Below are positions 25,325-36,609 of a stretch of 64,000 nucleotides of DNA, piece by piece. Origin of the DNA: Umbilicaria muhlenbergii (Eukaryota > Ascomycota > Lecanoromycetes > Umbilicariales > Umbilicariaceae). A program made the position numbers and the translations under genes. Position 1 is the first letter of the stretch. Each line of letters begins with the position of its first letter. Under the pieces are notes generated by a model, which saw only the letters and a program-made list of their open reading frames with translations, was not told the DNA's origin and ran no database searches. The stretch spans positions 712,364 to 776,363 of the forward strand of contig KK106984.1 of NCBI GenBank assembly GCA_000611775.1, written 5' to 3'.

Positions 25325-26411
25325 ATACCTTATATTGAAAACATTGATTGTTTTCATATGTAGGTAATCTGCAAAGATATGATCTGAAATAACTGTATCT
25401 TAATTTTAATTGTGTAAATGTTGTAAAGATTAACCTTTCACATTTGTACAATTTTTTTGACTTTATAATTAGATCAGGTCTTGTAGCATATGTCTTGTAT
25501 TATTAATTTTGATTTGCATTTTGTCACTTTATTAATCATTCCTCTTTGACAATTTCTTCAATATCTTTTTTGATATAATATAAAGAAGTATGCCTTAAGT
25601 CTGCATTAATAACTGCATTTCTTACATTTAAAGCTTCTTGTTTGACTGCTTTATCTGTTAATTCATTCCCTGGTATTTGACTGTGACTCAGAATTCAGTG
25701 TATATGAATTAACTTTTAACTTTGTCATAATTCCTGCAGGTTTAACTGAATTTGTTGTAAAACTTCTGTATTTGCAGATTTTTGTAATTTTCGTATTGCA
25801 GTTTGATTATCTGTAAATATTCAGATGTTTTTCCTTAAAAACTGTGCTTATATTGCTTGTTTTGTAGCCTGCATTATGACATAAAGCTCTGCATCTAGTA
25901 CTTCTGTGTACTGACCTAGAAAATAGCTTTTTGTACTTATATAATTATCTTTTATACAGTAAATTTCAGTTTCTATGTGATCTTTTGTACTTTGTGTTGT
26001 CTTTACGCTGATTTTTAACTCATCAGTGTAAAAGACTGATATTTTGCATGCAATCAACTGCTTTACTTGAGTAAAGTGTTTTTTAATTGTGATTTTTCTT
26101 ATTTCTGCTGAAACTTGAATATCTGCAATTTGTATATTAATGTAGATATACTGTTTAGTAATTTAATTAATTGTGTAGGGTGTTTTTTCCCTGATGTATT
26201 TTGATTTCAGTCTAGAAATTTAAAGTTTATAAAAGTATGTCTTGACTTATTTGTGACTCTGATGAATATGAAGTGAGTATTTTCTGCTTGATACAGTGAT
26301 TTTCTGATAAAGTTATAATTCTTAATGCATATTTCCTGCATTTTTTGTCTAATCTGATCTGTACCGGCTGAATATTTGCTTCAATTTTCATTGCAGCTCT
26401 CAGGGAAGTTT
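25325..26411 (-). mobile_element. Inverted 3' segment of the LINE (end of RT domain, RNase H)
   Basis: Minus-strand continuation of the LINE that stops at 24,663. It resumes with MKIEANIQ and the TSYSSES end of that domain (about 26,400-26,240), then RNase H (26,057-25,650; YTDELK, TEIYCIKD, LDAELYVIMQA). It aligns over its length with 8460-9600. It lies between opposed E1 and E2 while both flanks of the LINE are plus-strand, so this block has been turned around. Confidence 0.85.
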
Positions 26412-27072
26412 AGGCTGTCACTGCAGGTCAAGGTGACACTGAGTCAGGCTGAGTTGAGCTGAGTCAGGTGATAATGTCTCAGTGATTTTAAACTCACCTT
26501 GACGTGTCAGGTCAGGGCGGGTATTGAAAGCAGACACTGAGAGTAATTAAGACACTGAGAGCCACAATAATTAAGATTAAACCCTTTTATAATTTCAGAT
26601 ATTATAGAGCTCAATGCTCCTGTCAATTCTGTGTAAAAACCATCAAAAACGGATCACTGCGCATTAAGTTATGTGAGTTTGAAAGTTGATACTTTTATGA
26701 AGTTGATTAATTAATGATGTTCGCCACCCTGAACTTCAAACCCACACAACTCAATGCGCCGTGATCCGTTTTTGATAATTTTTACATAGAATTGACGGGC
26801 GCATTGAGCTCTACAACTTACATGTGTTGCTCAAAAAAATCACTTACAATGTGATATTTGATAAGCTCATTACCTTGTGACCTCATCAACTTTTTGAAGT
26901 TCCTCGCTTAAAATTAAGCTTTTTTCTAGCCGCATTGAGTTAGTTCAGTGTTCATGTGAGTACCTCAGGGTCGACCTGGTTGGCCACTGAATATCAGGTT
27001 CGTGGAGGGGCTGAACCTGTGAGTCAGGTCTTTGACCATGAACCTGACCTGACCTGACCCAAATGACAGCCT
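26412..27072 (-). mobile_element. MITE E, copy E2
   Basis: 661 bp, the same length as E1 and in opposite orientation: AGGCTGTCA...TGACAGCCT, with TIRs intact. It retains many CpG sites (CGCCACC, CGCCGTGATCCG, GACGGGCGC), so it appears less mutated than E0b or the host elements around it. Confidence 0.88.
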
Positions 27073-27356
27073 AACTGTGTACAAAGGAAGGGATTAAAAA
27101 TACTTTAAAATTCTTAAAATACACAAAAATAGCTACACGGAAGTGACTTTTAAGGGGGGTTGAGGATGAAAATCAGGAAGTAAGGTGAGAAGATATTGAA
27201 AGAAATATTTAAAAATGTGTAATTCTGACATCAATAACAGTCACAAAAGAAATTGATAAAACAAGTTGACTTGAGGTAATAAATACCTCACATATGTAAA
27301 CTACACAGTGTCATAATCTTAGACTGCATACACTTAATGAAGAAATAAAATAAAAA
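27073..27356 (+). mobile_element. LINE 3' UTR and A-rich tail
   Basis: Plus-strand continuation of the second LINE. It matches the inverse complement of 8055-8345, including GGGGTTGAGGATGAAAATCA, and ends in the A-rich GAAATAAAATAAAA. About 110 bp present in the minus-strand LINE (8345-8455) are missing at the junction with E2. Confidence 0.8.
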
Positions 27357-27404
27357 CTGCTTTAATAGTTAATTAAGTTTTTCATTAATCACTCACCTTT
27401 CTGT

Positions 27405-27665
27405 GCTGAAGGGCCGCTGCATAGAGGGGAGGCAATTGTCATGAGTTAATAATAATTCAAAACTCATGTAAAGTATGTGTTTTATAAGTGACTTAACAGT
27501 ATTAATGAGTCATTTAAAAACTTTACACTGCTTGATTTCACCTTTATTCCTTAATTATTAATTTTATATAATTAGATCATATAACTTTTATACATTTAAA
27601 TCTCATATTGTCACATACCTCAACTATACTTCCCTTTTTAGTAAGGGACACTATAGTTTAATAAA
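27405..27665 (-). repeat. Dispersed repeat K, copy 1
   Basis: Inverse complement of 55,040-55,300. Shared landmarks are the imperfect palindrome ACTATACTTCCCTTTTTA / TAAGGGA...TATAGT (27,617-27,660), a TATAACTTTTATACATTTA block and CCCTTCAGCAC. It is likely the end of an unidentified transposon. Confidence 0.6.
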
Positions 27666-28050
27666 TACTAAATTAAATATGTTATTATATTAAAATATTA
27701 TTTTAATTATAAATTTATATTTAATTCATTCTATGTTAATTAAGTTAATTATAATAGATATTTTATTTTTAAGATTTATATTAAATAAACTTAATAAGTA
27801 ATATAATATACTCAATAACATTATAAAATAAATAATGTTAAACTCTTCTCCTCCCCCCTCTCCCCTTGTAGGAAAACATGAATACACATAACATTAATAA
27901 AAAATCAGAATTTCATCAATTGAGCAGTAGATTTCAGTTCAAGTAGATCATTTTAAAACTTTACATTATAATTTATTATAAAGCTGTAGAATTCATAAAT
28001 TTTAAAATGTTCAAGACTGTTTTTATTATAATAATTACAGTTTTTACTGT
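27666..28050. other. Extremely AT-rich spacer
   Basis: 27,666-27,840 is nearly pure A/T. A short C-rich burst, CTCCTCCCCCCTCTCCCC, interrupts it at about 27,847-27,866. No gene is seen. Confidence 0.5.
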
Positions 28051-28059
28051 TTACTTCTT

Positions 28060-28760
28060 CTTCTTATTCTGTAACTGTTTTAACTTCTTGATTTATGTCT
28101 TTAGTTATTTTATCTTCTTCAACATTTTCTTCTGCTGTGCTAAGTTCTTTTTAATTTATTAATTAATTAATTGATTTTATTTCTTCTTCTTTTCAGCTTT
28201 CTGTAGCTTCTCTTTCTTTTTCTTCATCAATACTCTTCTTAATTTTGTATATATTTTCTTAAATTGAGTCTGTCACTTCTGCTGATTAACCTCTGTGAGG
28301 GCTTTGTTTTAATGTTTCAGTATGATATGATCTGTAATTACTTTAATAGCAGCTTTACTGAGCTGCATAACACACTGTTTAACATGTGAAGTTTTATTCA
28401 AAATCTGATCTACAACCTCATCAATTTCAGTAAGATTGATAAGTGTAAAAATGAAGTTGATAAATTATTCTGTAAAATCTGTAATTGTCAGTTCTGAAGG
28501 AGTTTTAAGGTGAAGAAGAAGCTTAATTATAACTGTTGTAAAATTAAAGAAATATAATTCTGCAGCAGCTCAAGAAAAGATTATATTATCTTATGTAATA
28601 ATTTTTAAATTGATTTATAAATAATGCTTCAAGAAGTCCTGCTTGTCAATGAAACAACAGTCTTCAAAATGACTGTTATTCTCAACTGACTTCTTATAAG
28701 CCTTCATCAGTGATTCAAAAAAAGATATATTAAGAGACTGTAGCAGATGTGTAGAATGAA
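28060..28760 (-). pseudogene. Decayed unknown coding remnant
   Basis: On the minus strand a frame with few breaks reads LYFFNFTTVIIKLLLHLK, then SELTITDFTE, TEIDEVVDQILNKTSHVK and a Lys-rich, helix-prone end. Composition and frame persistence suggest decayed coding DNA. The family is not recognised. Confidence 0.35.
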
Positions 28761-28779
28761 GAGGTAAACATAATAAAAT

Positions 28780-29250
28780 AATGTCTTTCTCATAATTAAC
28801 TTAACTTATACTTAACTTAAATTAATTTATCTTAAAAAACCTTAACTCAGATTAAGTTAAATTACAGTAAATAAAGATTAACTTAACTTAAATTTAATAT
28901 ACAATATACACTTAGTAAAATATTAATTTAAAAATATTATTATATTATGATAAAATAAAAAATACAGAATGCAAAGTCTTTTTTTACTTTATAATAATAT
29001 AATATATATAATAATTACAACAATTACAAAACTGAACATAATAAATATATTTACTTATTTTATAACTTACATAGCAAATGAACTTATTTATAAATTTTAT
29101 TAAACTTTTAAAAGTGAACATTTGAAGATAATTATATTTTAATTTTGAGATCTGAATAACTTATAATATGAACAGATATAAAAAGAACCTTGAATTTAAA
29201 ACTGTAAGTCACACTTAGCTTTGAATTCTTGTTACTGAGTATTGTTTTAA
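28780..29250. other. AT-rich border with TTAACTTAA palindromic motifs
   Basis: Repeated TTAACTTAACTTAA / TTAAGTTAA motifs at about 28,795-28,890, then near-pure A/T. This is the left border of the GC-balanced island. No gene is seen. Confidence 0.5.
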
Positions 29251-29376
29251 GCCTGTTCATGTTCTGAAGGTATTCTGTGAAAACCGCAATTCTGCTTGTT
29301 GGGAACTTCAGTAAACCCCCGGAGTACCTCCTCCATGCTAAAGTTCCTAGAAAAGTCATTGAACAACACTTGAAGA

Positions 29377-30093
29377 ATGGCCGCACCGCCTGGCCAGCAA
29401 GGTCAGTACTTGACGATACCAGACCCATTGTCAGAGTCTCGCCCAAGCTAATCCTAAATTCACTGGTAGTGGATCTTGCAACGCTGTCGGTGCAGCAACT
29501 CAGCTCTGTGAAGAAACAGCTCGACGACGAGCTGGAGCACCTAACTACCTCTTTCTCCAAGCTCCGTGCGGCACAGACCAAATTCCGCGAATGTGTCAAA
29601 TCCGTCAAAGAGGGAGTTTCCTTATACGTCTCTGGTCTGTGGCCAAAGAGAATCGGCAACGGATCGAGCCACGTTGACGTCTTGGCAGACAGGCCCGTTC
29701 TTGTACCTCTGACGACTTCGCTCTATGTCCCAGGGAAGCTTGCAGACTCGGAGAGGGTGATTGTGGATGTGGGAACCGGCTTCTACGTGGAAAAAGTAGG
29801 TTCGAGACGACGGCACATGGTTAGGTTGATGTTGATCCAAACGCATAGAGTACAGCGGACGCTGCGGCATTTTATAACGAGAAGGTAGAAGAATTAGGGG
29901 GCAATCTAAAGAACCTGGAGAGTATAGTGCAAGGCAAGTCAAACAACCTTAGGATTGTCGAGGATGGTGAGTTCTCACATGTCCGGTCGGTATTCATTGG
30001 ACTGACATAACCGCACCAGTTCTCCGACAGAAGGTCATCAGTAGTAGCAGTAGCAGCGGCAACAACAATGACGCTTCAGCAAGCACCAGATGA
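29377..30093 (+). CDS. PFD5: Prefoldin subunit 5 (alpha-type prefoldin)
   Basis: A subunit of the cytosolic hexameric prefoldin chaperone, which passes nascent actin and tubulin to the CCT chaperonin. Five exons fit: 29,377-29,401, 29,470-29,634, 29,689-29,795, 29,849-29,966 and 30,020-30,093, giving 162 aa, the usual family length. Introns are 53-68 nt with GT..AG ends and branch-like sites (GCTAAT, TTGAC, CTGAC). The product starts MAAPPGQQ and has an N-terminal coiled coil (LSSVKKQLDDELEHLTTSF). The beta-hairpin signature LVPLTTSLYVPGKL and DVGTGFYVEK follow, as in other PFD5 proteins. A second coiled coil (FYNEKVEELGGNLKNLESIV) and a short Ser/Asn tail complete it. Intron 2 (donor GTCTGT, 54 nt) is the least certain; retaining it would stay in frame. 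The gene starts only about 130 bp inside the GC island, so its promoter abuts AT-rich DNA. Base composition is normal and there is no sign of RIP. Confidence 0.92.
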
Positions 30094-30327
30094 GATTTCT
30101 CACGGCTTGGGGTTTGCATCTGCCCGCAGGCACAACTTGCTCTAGCCTTGCATTGGTTTTATGGATGACACGACCACGCAGCGTCTACACTGAACGTGCT
30201 GTGTATGCAAGTCTGAACGTCAAGCAACGGCAGCCTTTTTGAATAGTGAGACGCGTTATAATCGCCAGGTAATCTTCATATTGGGAGTGTACCTCTAAAC
30301 TCTCTATTGTAAACCCCGCTACAAGAT
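30094..30327. other. Intergenic region between convergent gene ends
   Basis: 234 bp separate the stop of the prefoldin gene from the stop of the minus-strand gene. It should hold both 3' UTRs. No further gene is seen. Confidence 0.6.
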
Positions 30328-33100
30328 TCAAGCGGCCCCTTTTACTCCAATTTCCTCCAATGCTTCGGCCACGGTGTCGACGTTCTGCAAGAAGTCGTGA
30401 AAGCCTGCATTCGCTCCAGAAATGCCTGTCGATATGCTCCATGGGAAAAAGTCCTCAAGTGTCGAATTCCACTTCGCCATTTCCCCTAATACCAAGCTGG
30501 CGTTCTCGCTGAACGTTGTGTCCCAGGCCCTGCTGTAAAATGAGGCGCCCCAACGCGTACGCATGAGTTTGGAGTGACCTTTTGCCGTAGTGTTGGAGCC
30601 AGATTCGCTGAATGAGTCGTACCTGGTAATCTCGAGCGTGTATGCGTTTTCGTTCTTTAGTCGACACTGCCATGCTGTCTTTTGGACGAAATTGTCTACA
30701 GGGAGTTTTGCCAGGTATTTGAACACCTGCGGCGCCCGAGCTGCAATCCCAACTCCCGCCTGAGGCTCGTGGAACTGAACGCTCTCAGCGAAGTCTTTCA
30801 TTGCCGGCGTAATCCGTGTCTCTGAAACACTATTTTCCGTAGAGATCTGTAGCTTCCACGAAATTCCACTGTCTATCATCAGCAGGGCTTCGATTTCTCA
30901 TAGTTGACGTAATAACGCACTTGTGCAACCGGACCATAAATACCTCCAGAGGTGGGGATGCTGTCTCATCGCCAGGTCGAGTTGGGTCTGACTTCTCGAT
31001 CCTCGTCCATTGTTTATGGCTGAGCTCATAATGACTGTCAGGCCCAAAGCCTTTGGTCATTCCGACCTCCAATTTGACATTCCCAGTATCTTGATGGCGG
31101 AACTCGAACACAGCCGTATAGACCGGTGCCACATTCTCCAATGTCGGTATAAGTACATCGGCTGGTTTGAAAATATTGGTCGCAAGACAGCATCTAGTCA
31201 TCAGATCTTCTCCTTCTTTTGTTGCTTGAAGACTGAGACCATACTTTAGCTTACTCTCTCTCGAACCCATGATGAAGGGCGCCTACTCTTCTAGTAATTT
31301 TCCCTTTGTTTCGGGCCATCCCATATCCTTTGATAATTGCTCATACGGAATTGATGAATCCTTCCCCGGCTGCCGATATTGCGTCAGTGCGAAGATACCA
31401 AAGTGCACTCGCATACAAACGCGCCCACGGTAGAAACGCATGCTGGAGATACATTCCAGTGTCGCGGACCTTATATGTTTCTCATTTGCTAGTACGAGGG
31501 TCGGCATCTTTTCGGCCCACCGAGTGAGCTCTAGCTGCGGCAAAGGAGTACCTATCAGCATCGGCACTACTGGCATTCTACTCTGGTCTGCTTTATCAGC
31601 GTTGCCACCCATGGCACGGGTAGCCACTGGACGTAGCGTGACGTTAGCTCGAACCGACGTCAAAGTAGGGGGTTCAATAAGGTAGATCTCTGCGGGCCTG
31701 CTTTTACGCGTCGTGAATTCGCAGACAGCAACACCAATGCGCTGAATAGCATCCTGGACAGCCTGAGGCTTATCGGACATGACTTTGAACAGGGAAGTTC
31801 GGCTCTCAAAGGTGATGTAACATTGGCAATAGGTCCGAATGGCATCGAAAGCTTCGTAGCTTGGTCCTAGTAACTCATCTGGGCGGAAATCCTCTTCGGC
31901 GGGCCAAAGGAAGAACCCCTAGACGAAAGGTGAGTAGCCTGAAAAAGCATGTTCTCGCGCCAGAAGAAGCAGGTTAAAAAGGGATGGGAACGAAAGATAC
32001 AGACCATACACCCGAACGCAACGCCATTCTTTGGGGCCTTGCGGTACTTTTGCCTAAGCGCTTCCGCTTGCATCTTTCTGTCATGTTCTCGCTTCATCTT
32101 ATCCGTGTAAGAGATGATCTTAGGCATCTCTTTGAAACGGTTAACCACGACGGAGTCTCCATCAGCATGCCTCACCCATTTCTCCAGCTCTCTCTTCGCA
32201 GCATATGCCTGTTCCTTGGTTCCCCATATAAGAAGTGTCTGTCACAATACATACAGGTTAATCATGGCCAAAGATTCCTGTGTCATGAAATAAGTTGTTT
32301 TTGGCTGGAGTGCTTACGCAGTCAGCAACGTGCTTTGGCGGCCGTATAAAGGACTTCGTTCTAACACCGATTTCCTCAAGCGCCATGTACGGATTAGCCC
32401 CAGCTCTGGAAAGAACCCCATGGAACGATCTGTTCTTTAGTAAGCTTCCTACACCTCTGTGAACAGGGCCGATGTAGTGAGATTACTTCGGATCTATCTT
32501 GTCGTAGGTCTTAGGTAGTCTGAACCAATCTGTATATGCTGGTCAGATGAAACTAAAGAAAGGAATGGGGTCGGTGCGCTCACCGGTGTGAGGCTGACGC
32601 CTGCGATACGCTGCTTTCGCATTGTTATCGCGCTCAACGAAAAGGCCTTTCGAAGTAGGTCGGTTTCCTACGGAACGAATCATAGTGCCCGCGGATCCTT
32701 TCGGCCCTGGAATCTTGTTCATTGGCTTTTTGGCCAATTTCGCTTGTGAAAGATTGGAGATCGATCTCTTCACGGGTTGTTCAACCGAGTCATTGAAAGT
32801 GTCATGGGTACTAAGCGCTTGAGGAGCATCGTCCCAGTCTTCATCGCTCTCGGAACAGTTGGCGATATCGGGCGTCTCTCCATTGCCTTGCCACTCTATG
32901 TCTGTTGTTAGCGCAATCCCCAGTCAAGGGAGCTAATGCTCAGGATGCATAGCTATAGTGTCACTGTGGAAGAATGTAGTATAAAGGCGTGGGGTGGTAT
33001 TGTTGTCCGCATTGAGGCGAGTAATAGTACACATAAGGGATAAGAGCATACCTCGAGCGTTTCTTTTCTCGTAACTGCTTGGCCGGTCAGCGGAAGCCAT
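30328..33100 (-). CDS. Conserved fungal protein of unknown function (possibly DUF7905-type, KH-like N-terminal part)
   Basis: Eight exons fit on the minus strand: 33,100-33,052, 32,901-32,584, 32,529-32,487, 32,429-32,318, 32,238-32,005, 31,918-31,287, 31,232-30,921 and 30,868-30,328. They sum to 2241 nt, or 746 aa plus TGA. Introns are 150, 54, 57 (branch TTACTAAAG), 79, 86, 54 and 52 nt. Three apparent in-frame stops (32,483, 31,919 and 31,283) and one frame change (near 30,870) all fall in introns, so the gene looks intact. The N-terminus (MASADRPSSYEKRNAR) is polar, with an acidic Trp-containing segment and then a basic linker. Next comes NPYMALEEIGVRTKSFIRPP and LLIWGTKEQAYAAKRELEKW, which looks like a KH-type RNA-binding fold (inference). 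GFFLWPAEEDFRPDELLG and a long mixed alpha/beta domain rich in aromatics follow. Overall it resembles an ascomycete family I recall under DUF7905; I am only moderately sure. An alternative start is 33,130. Confidence 0.8.
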
Positions 33101-34262
33101 GGATTCAACAACGACCGCTGTTCCCAACACTCACTCCATGATTTTCGTGATATTTGGGGATAGTGAGGAATCCCACAGATGTGAGTGTAATGGTAGCGCG
33201 ATGGTACACCACTTTACCTCACTGCATCCAGATTGACATGACGGACTGTGGGGCGTTGGGGAGAAGCGAGAACAACGAGTGGATATAAGTCTGGTGTTGT
33301 AATGCCAGAGGAGGTGTCAAGTGCGAAGTAGACGGTGTGTGAAAGGAAGTGAAGTGATGGCGGGGAAGCGGAACAGGAATAGGAATGGGCGAAGCAGTGA
33401 ACGAACAGTCCGCGGCAGAAGCCGAGACGGGGAAGATGACAGTGGACACCAAGCTATACCAGGCAATACGCTGAGACGGATAGAGAAAGTGAAGAGTGAA
33501 AAGGTGAAGAGTGGACAGTAAGTAGGCACCAGCACGTTGTCGAGATTGTCTACGTCCGTTGGATCCGAGGAGCTGCTCAGTTGCGCCGTCAGGTCCGAAT
33601 ATAAATCTGTCTCTGAGTCTGGATTTCAAGGCGAAGATGAAGGCGAAGTCAGAACATGCAATCATGTGATGCGAAGTGAGGGCATCTCCGTGAGGCCACG
33701 CCATCAAACAGTCGGATCCGAGACAGCAAACAAACAAAGTGAAAGGGACGACTGTGATGGTATGCTGGCAACCCGTGTCGTCGTCATTCGTCACCCCTAA
33801 GAAAGAGAGCGAGGTCGAGATGTCATTGAATAGAGCGAGATCTGAAATACAGTGGGCAGCGCTTGGACGATGTCCGTTCAATCGAGGTGCGAGGCACGCG
33901 GCACGAGGCACGAGCCAATAGGTCTGAAATCTATGAACGGCATCCTGATTGTGCCTTGATCCTGTCCCATATACACACAGCAACACCTCCTCACATATGC
34001 TGTCCCGGCCGCGCAAGTGCCTGGACCCAATGACATGATGACCCGCTTACCATTACCATTGCGAGCAAGCCAAGGGATGCTTCTGCGGTGATGCGAACTC
34101 TGAGATCTTTGGAATGGAGGACCACAGCAATGTGCAGGTGGCGCCGTGAGGACAAGAGAAAGATATCACTACAAGGAGGTAGTCGTGTCAGTATCAGTGC
34201 CACTTATCATTTGAGCCTCGTGGATACTCCTGCGGCACATGGTGGCGAGGATACCTTAGTAA
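33101..34262. other. GC-balanced upstream region of the minus-strand gene
   Basis: About 1.2 kb of non-mutated sequence that probably holds the 5' UTR and promoter. The minus strand of 33,230-33,480 has C/T-rich tracts typical of fungal 5' UTRs. A minus-strand open frame at 33,219-34,016 (265 codons) has no domain signature and a composition skewed by those tracts, so I do not call it a gene. Confidence 0.5.
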
Positions 34263-34600
34263 GCTCGATACCTTACCTTACCTTACCTTAGCGGAAGTAT
34301 AAGGTGCCCTATTACGGTAAAGGGTTGGTTAGAACTTGAATTACAGTAGTGTGACGGTAAACGCAGTTGCGTGACTGCTTACCGTATCTGGTAGTAACGG
34401 TAGATTGGAACAGCCCGTCCATTTGTCGTCACCGTCACATGACCGTAATTTCAACAGGCTGTTTATCAATATATCAACGTCATGGAAATGTTGCGGTAAT
34501 ACTGACGTCAATGAAGATGTTATGGTAGAAAGACGGCAATTTGGCAGTTACATTGAAAGTGAAGTAACATCAGAAATAATCTTCCTGTCTCAATTAAGTA
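34263..34600. repeat. TACCT array and CGGTAA-rich patch at the island edge
   Basis: A run of TACCT/TTACC units (about 34,269-34,290) is followed by scattered ACGGTAA / TTACCGT motifs in both orientations (about 34,313, 34,354, 34,379, 34,398, 34,440 and 34,493). After this patch the sequence becomes AT-rich with stops. Confidence 0.6.
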
Positions 34601-36600
34601 ATTTTCTGTAAGGTCCTCACTGAACTTCAACATTCATCAGTAGCAACAGCAGCAGCGGCAACAACAACAACAGTAACAGCAACATCATTTTTATTTATTA
34701 TTTTATACTTTCTACTTGTATACCTGCTTTATTATGAATGATTTAACCTGGCTCCTTCCTCTTAATAATGAGAACATTAATCTCATCAGCTCTTCTGTAT
34801 AAACATTCTCTTCCTCAAGATACATGTGAAATAAGTTAAATTTAATGATAACAATTCAGCATGCTTTTCCTCACCTCCCCTCATATCATCTCTGACTGCG
34901 CAAAACTGACTGAAGTCCGCAATGCATCATGTACTCAAGGCAAGTGGAAAAGAGGCAATGCTACAAATGCTGAGACTGTCACTGATAATGATGATCAGGA
35001 TTTACACCTGCTGAATAAATTAATTTAATGATAAGTGTTTCTGTTCTTTTTTAACTTCTGATGACTTGAACTTCTACATGACATTTATGATGTTGATCTC
35101 AGTGCTGATTCCTTCAAGTATATCATTGACTGTATCAGAATCTTCAACAACATGAAAACCTACAAGAATAAAGTCTTGAGTTGTATGAAGATTAACTTGA
35201 TTTCTTTTTTATTATTTAAACACTCTTCTTTTCTTCAATCACTGAGAGAAGATCACATTGATGAAGGTTAAAAATTTCACTTTAACCTTTAACTCTTCAG
35301 GTTACTGAGGAGCAGGGAAGTGTAATATATTAATTAATATATAAAAGCATATCACAGAGCTACTGAAGCAGAACTTTATCATGAAAGATTATATCAGTGA
35401 TAGCCTTCTTCAAACTTTTTTTAAGTCAATATTCAATGCTGTGAATTTTCTTTATGTATGATTTTATATGAATAATTATTTAAATATTAACAAGTCTTCT
35501 GCGCTGAGGTTGTATTATATGAAAGGTAAGATATTAATATATACTCACATCAATGACTGTGCTGACTGAACTTGATAAGCTATATACATTAATCTTGTGA
35601 TTGAGATCAAGTTATGAATGAATGCTGTGAACATCATTGAGGAACAGGCTGTTGATGCTTAAAATAAACTTCTCAGCTTCTACAACCTCTTACTTATTAT
35701 GCTTAACTTCAAGGATGTTGATAAATTTAATTTTTAAAAGATTATGAAATGTATCTGTAAACAAAAAAAGTCATCAAAGCTTCTTGATTAATTAAGTCAA
35801 GATTAATTTAAATCTCTTGAGTCATCACCTGCAAAAAGTGCTTCAGCTGAAGGTATTTAACTTCTTTTTTTGCTTATATCATCTTTATTTAACTGATGAT
35901 GTTAATTGACTGATACCTCAGAGCTTCTCTGACTTTTTATTTTCATTATATGCCAGATACCTTACCTTAATGAAGATATAATATCACAATAAATTTTTTA
36001 TTCAACTTGTGTGACACCTGTTTACATTGATGTACTATATACTCACTCACTTAATGTGTTAGATCAACTCAATTTAGCTTCTCAGAACAGCACTTTTCAT
36101 AATTATAATGTAATCTTTATCACCTCACATCAATATGCACTGAGTGTATCAAGGTCATTGATTAAGTCAAGATCATCATTACAAAATTATGTTAATAATG
36201 CACAACATCAGAAATGCTCTTACATTTTTAAGTACATCAAGATTTGTAGTACTGTGATCTGAGAAGAGGAAGGAGAGTCAGGGTAATTATCATTCACTTT
36301 AATAATGAAAATACATTAAATCATAAGTTTTATCTTCATATTCTAAATTCTTCTTGATGTATAAGTGAAGTTTAAGATTATTTGTAATCATTTGCTGTGA
36401 ATTCTTTATCTTGCCTGCAGTTGCAGAGTTTGTAATCTTATACTCTGCAATTTTTCCTTTCAAATCTTTAAACTCTTGACTTCATTATTTGTAAAAGTCT
36501 TCATTAAGTCTCATCAGTTCCCTCTGTCTTCTCAGTGATAACATTATTGTATTCAGTGTATCTTTTTAAGTCTTGTTTACTATCTGTCTCCCTTTTCTGT
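34601..36600. other. Unassigned AT-rich stretch with decayed coding character
   Basis: The plus strand reads in long broken frames with Trp-to-TGA type interruptions, for example at 35,070-35,270 and 35,620-35,860 (LLDWLSQDWFKSLESSPAKS if TGA is read as Trp). This suggests a decayed repeat-borne gene upstream of the split gene below. It could be the 5' part of the same element. A CAG/CAA-type low-complexity run is at 34,637-34,686. No family is recognised. Confidence 0.35.
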
Positions 36601-36609
36601 CACAATACT

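Noticed and set aside
29277-29376. Upstream ATG at 29,277 as the prefoldin start
   Set aside because: It would add about 60 residues unlike any prefoldin and read through a good intron. ATG at 29,377 gives the family length.
30328-33100. Minus-strand host gene as a pseudogene with TAA/TAG read as Gln or RIP-made nonsense codons
   Set aside because: Each stop and the frame change fall within a plausible short intron with matching phases, and the exon total is a multiple of three.
33219-34016. 265-codon minus-strand open frame as a gene
   Set aside because: No domain; low-complexity His/Ser/Phe composition from C/T-rich tracts; it lies where the promoter and 5' UTR of the neighbouring gene should be.
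34637-34686. A decayed copy of the prefoldin C-terminal Ser/Asn exon (30,037-30,070)
   Set aside because: Similarity is limited to AGC/AAC low-complexity codons; flanking sequence does not match.
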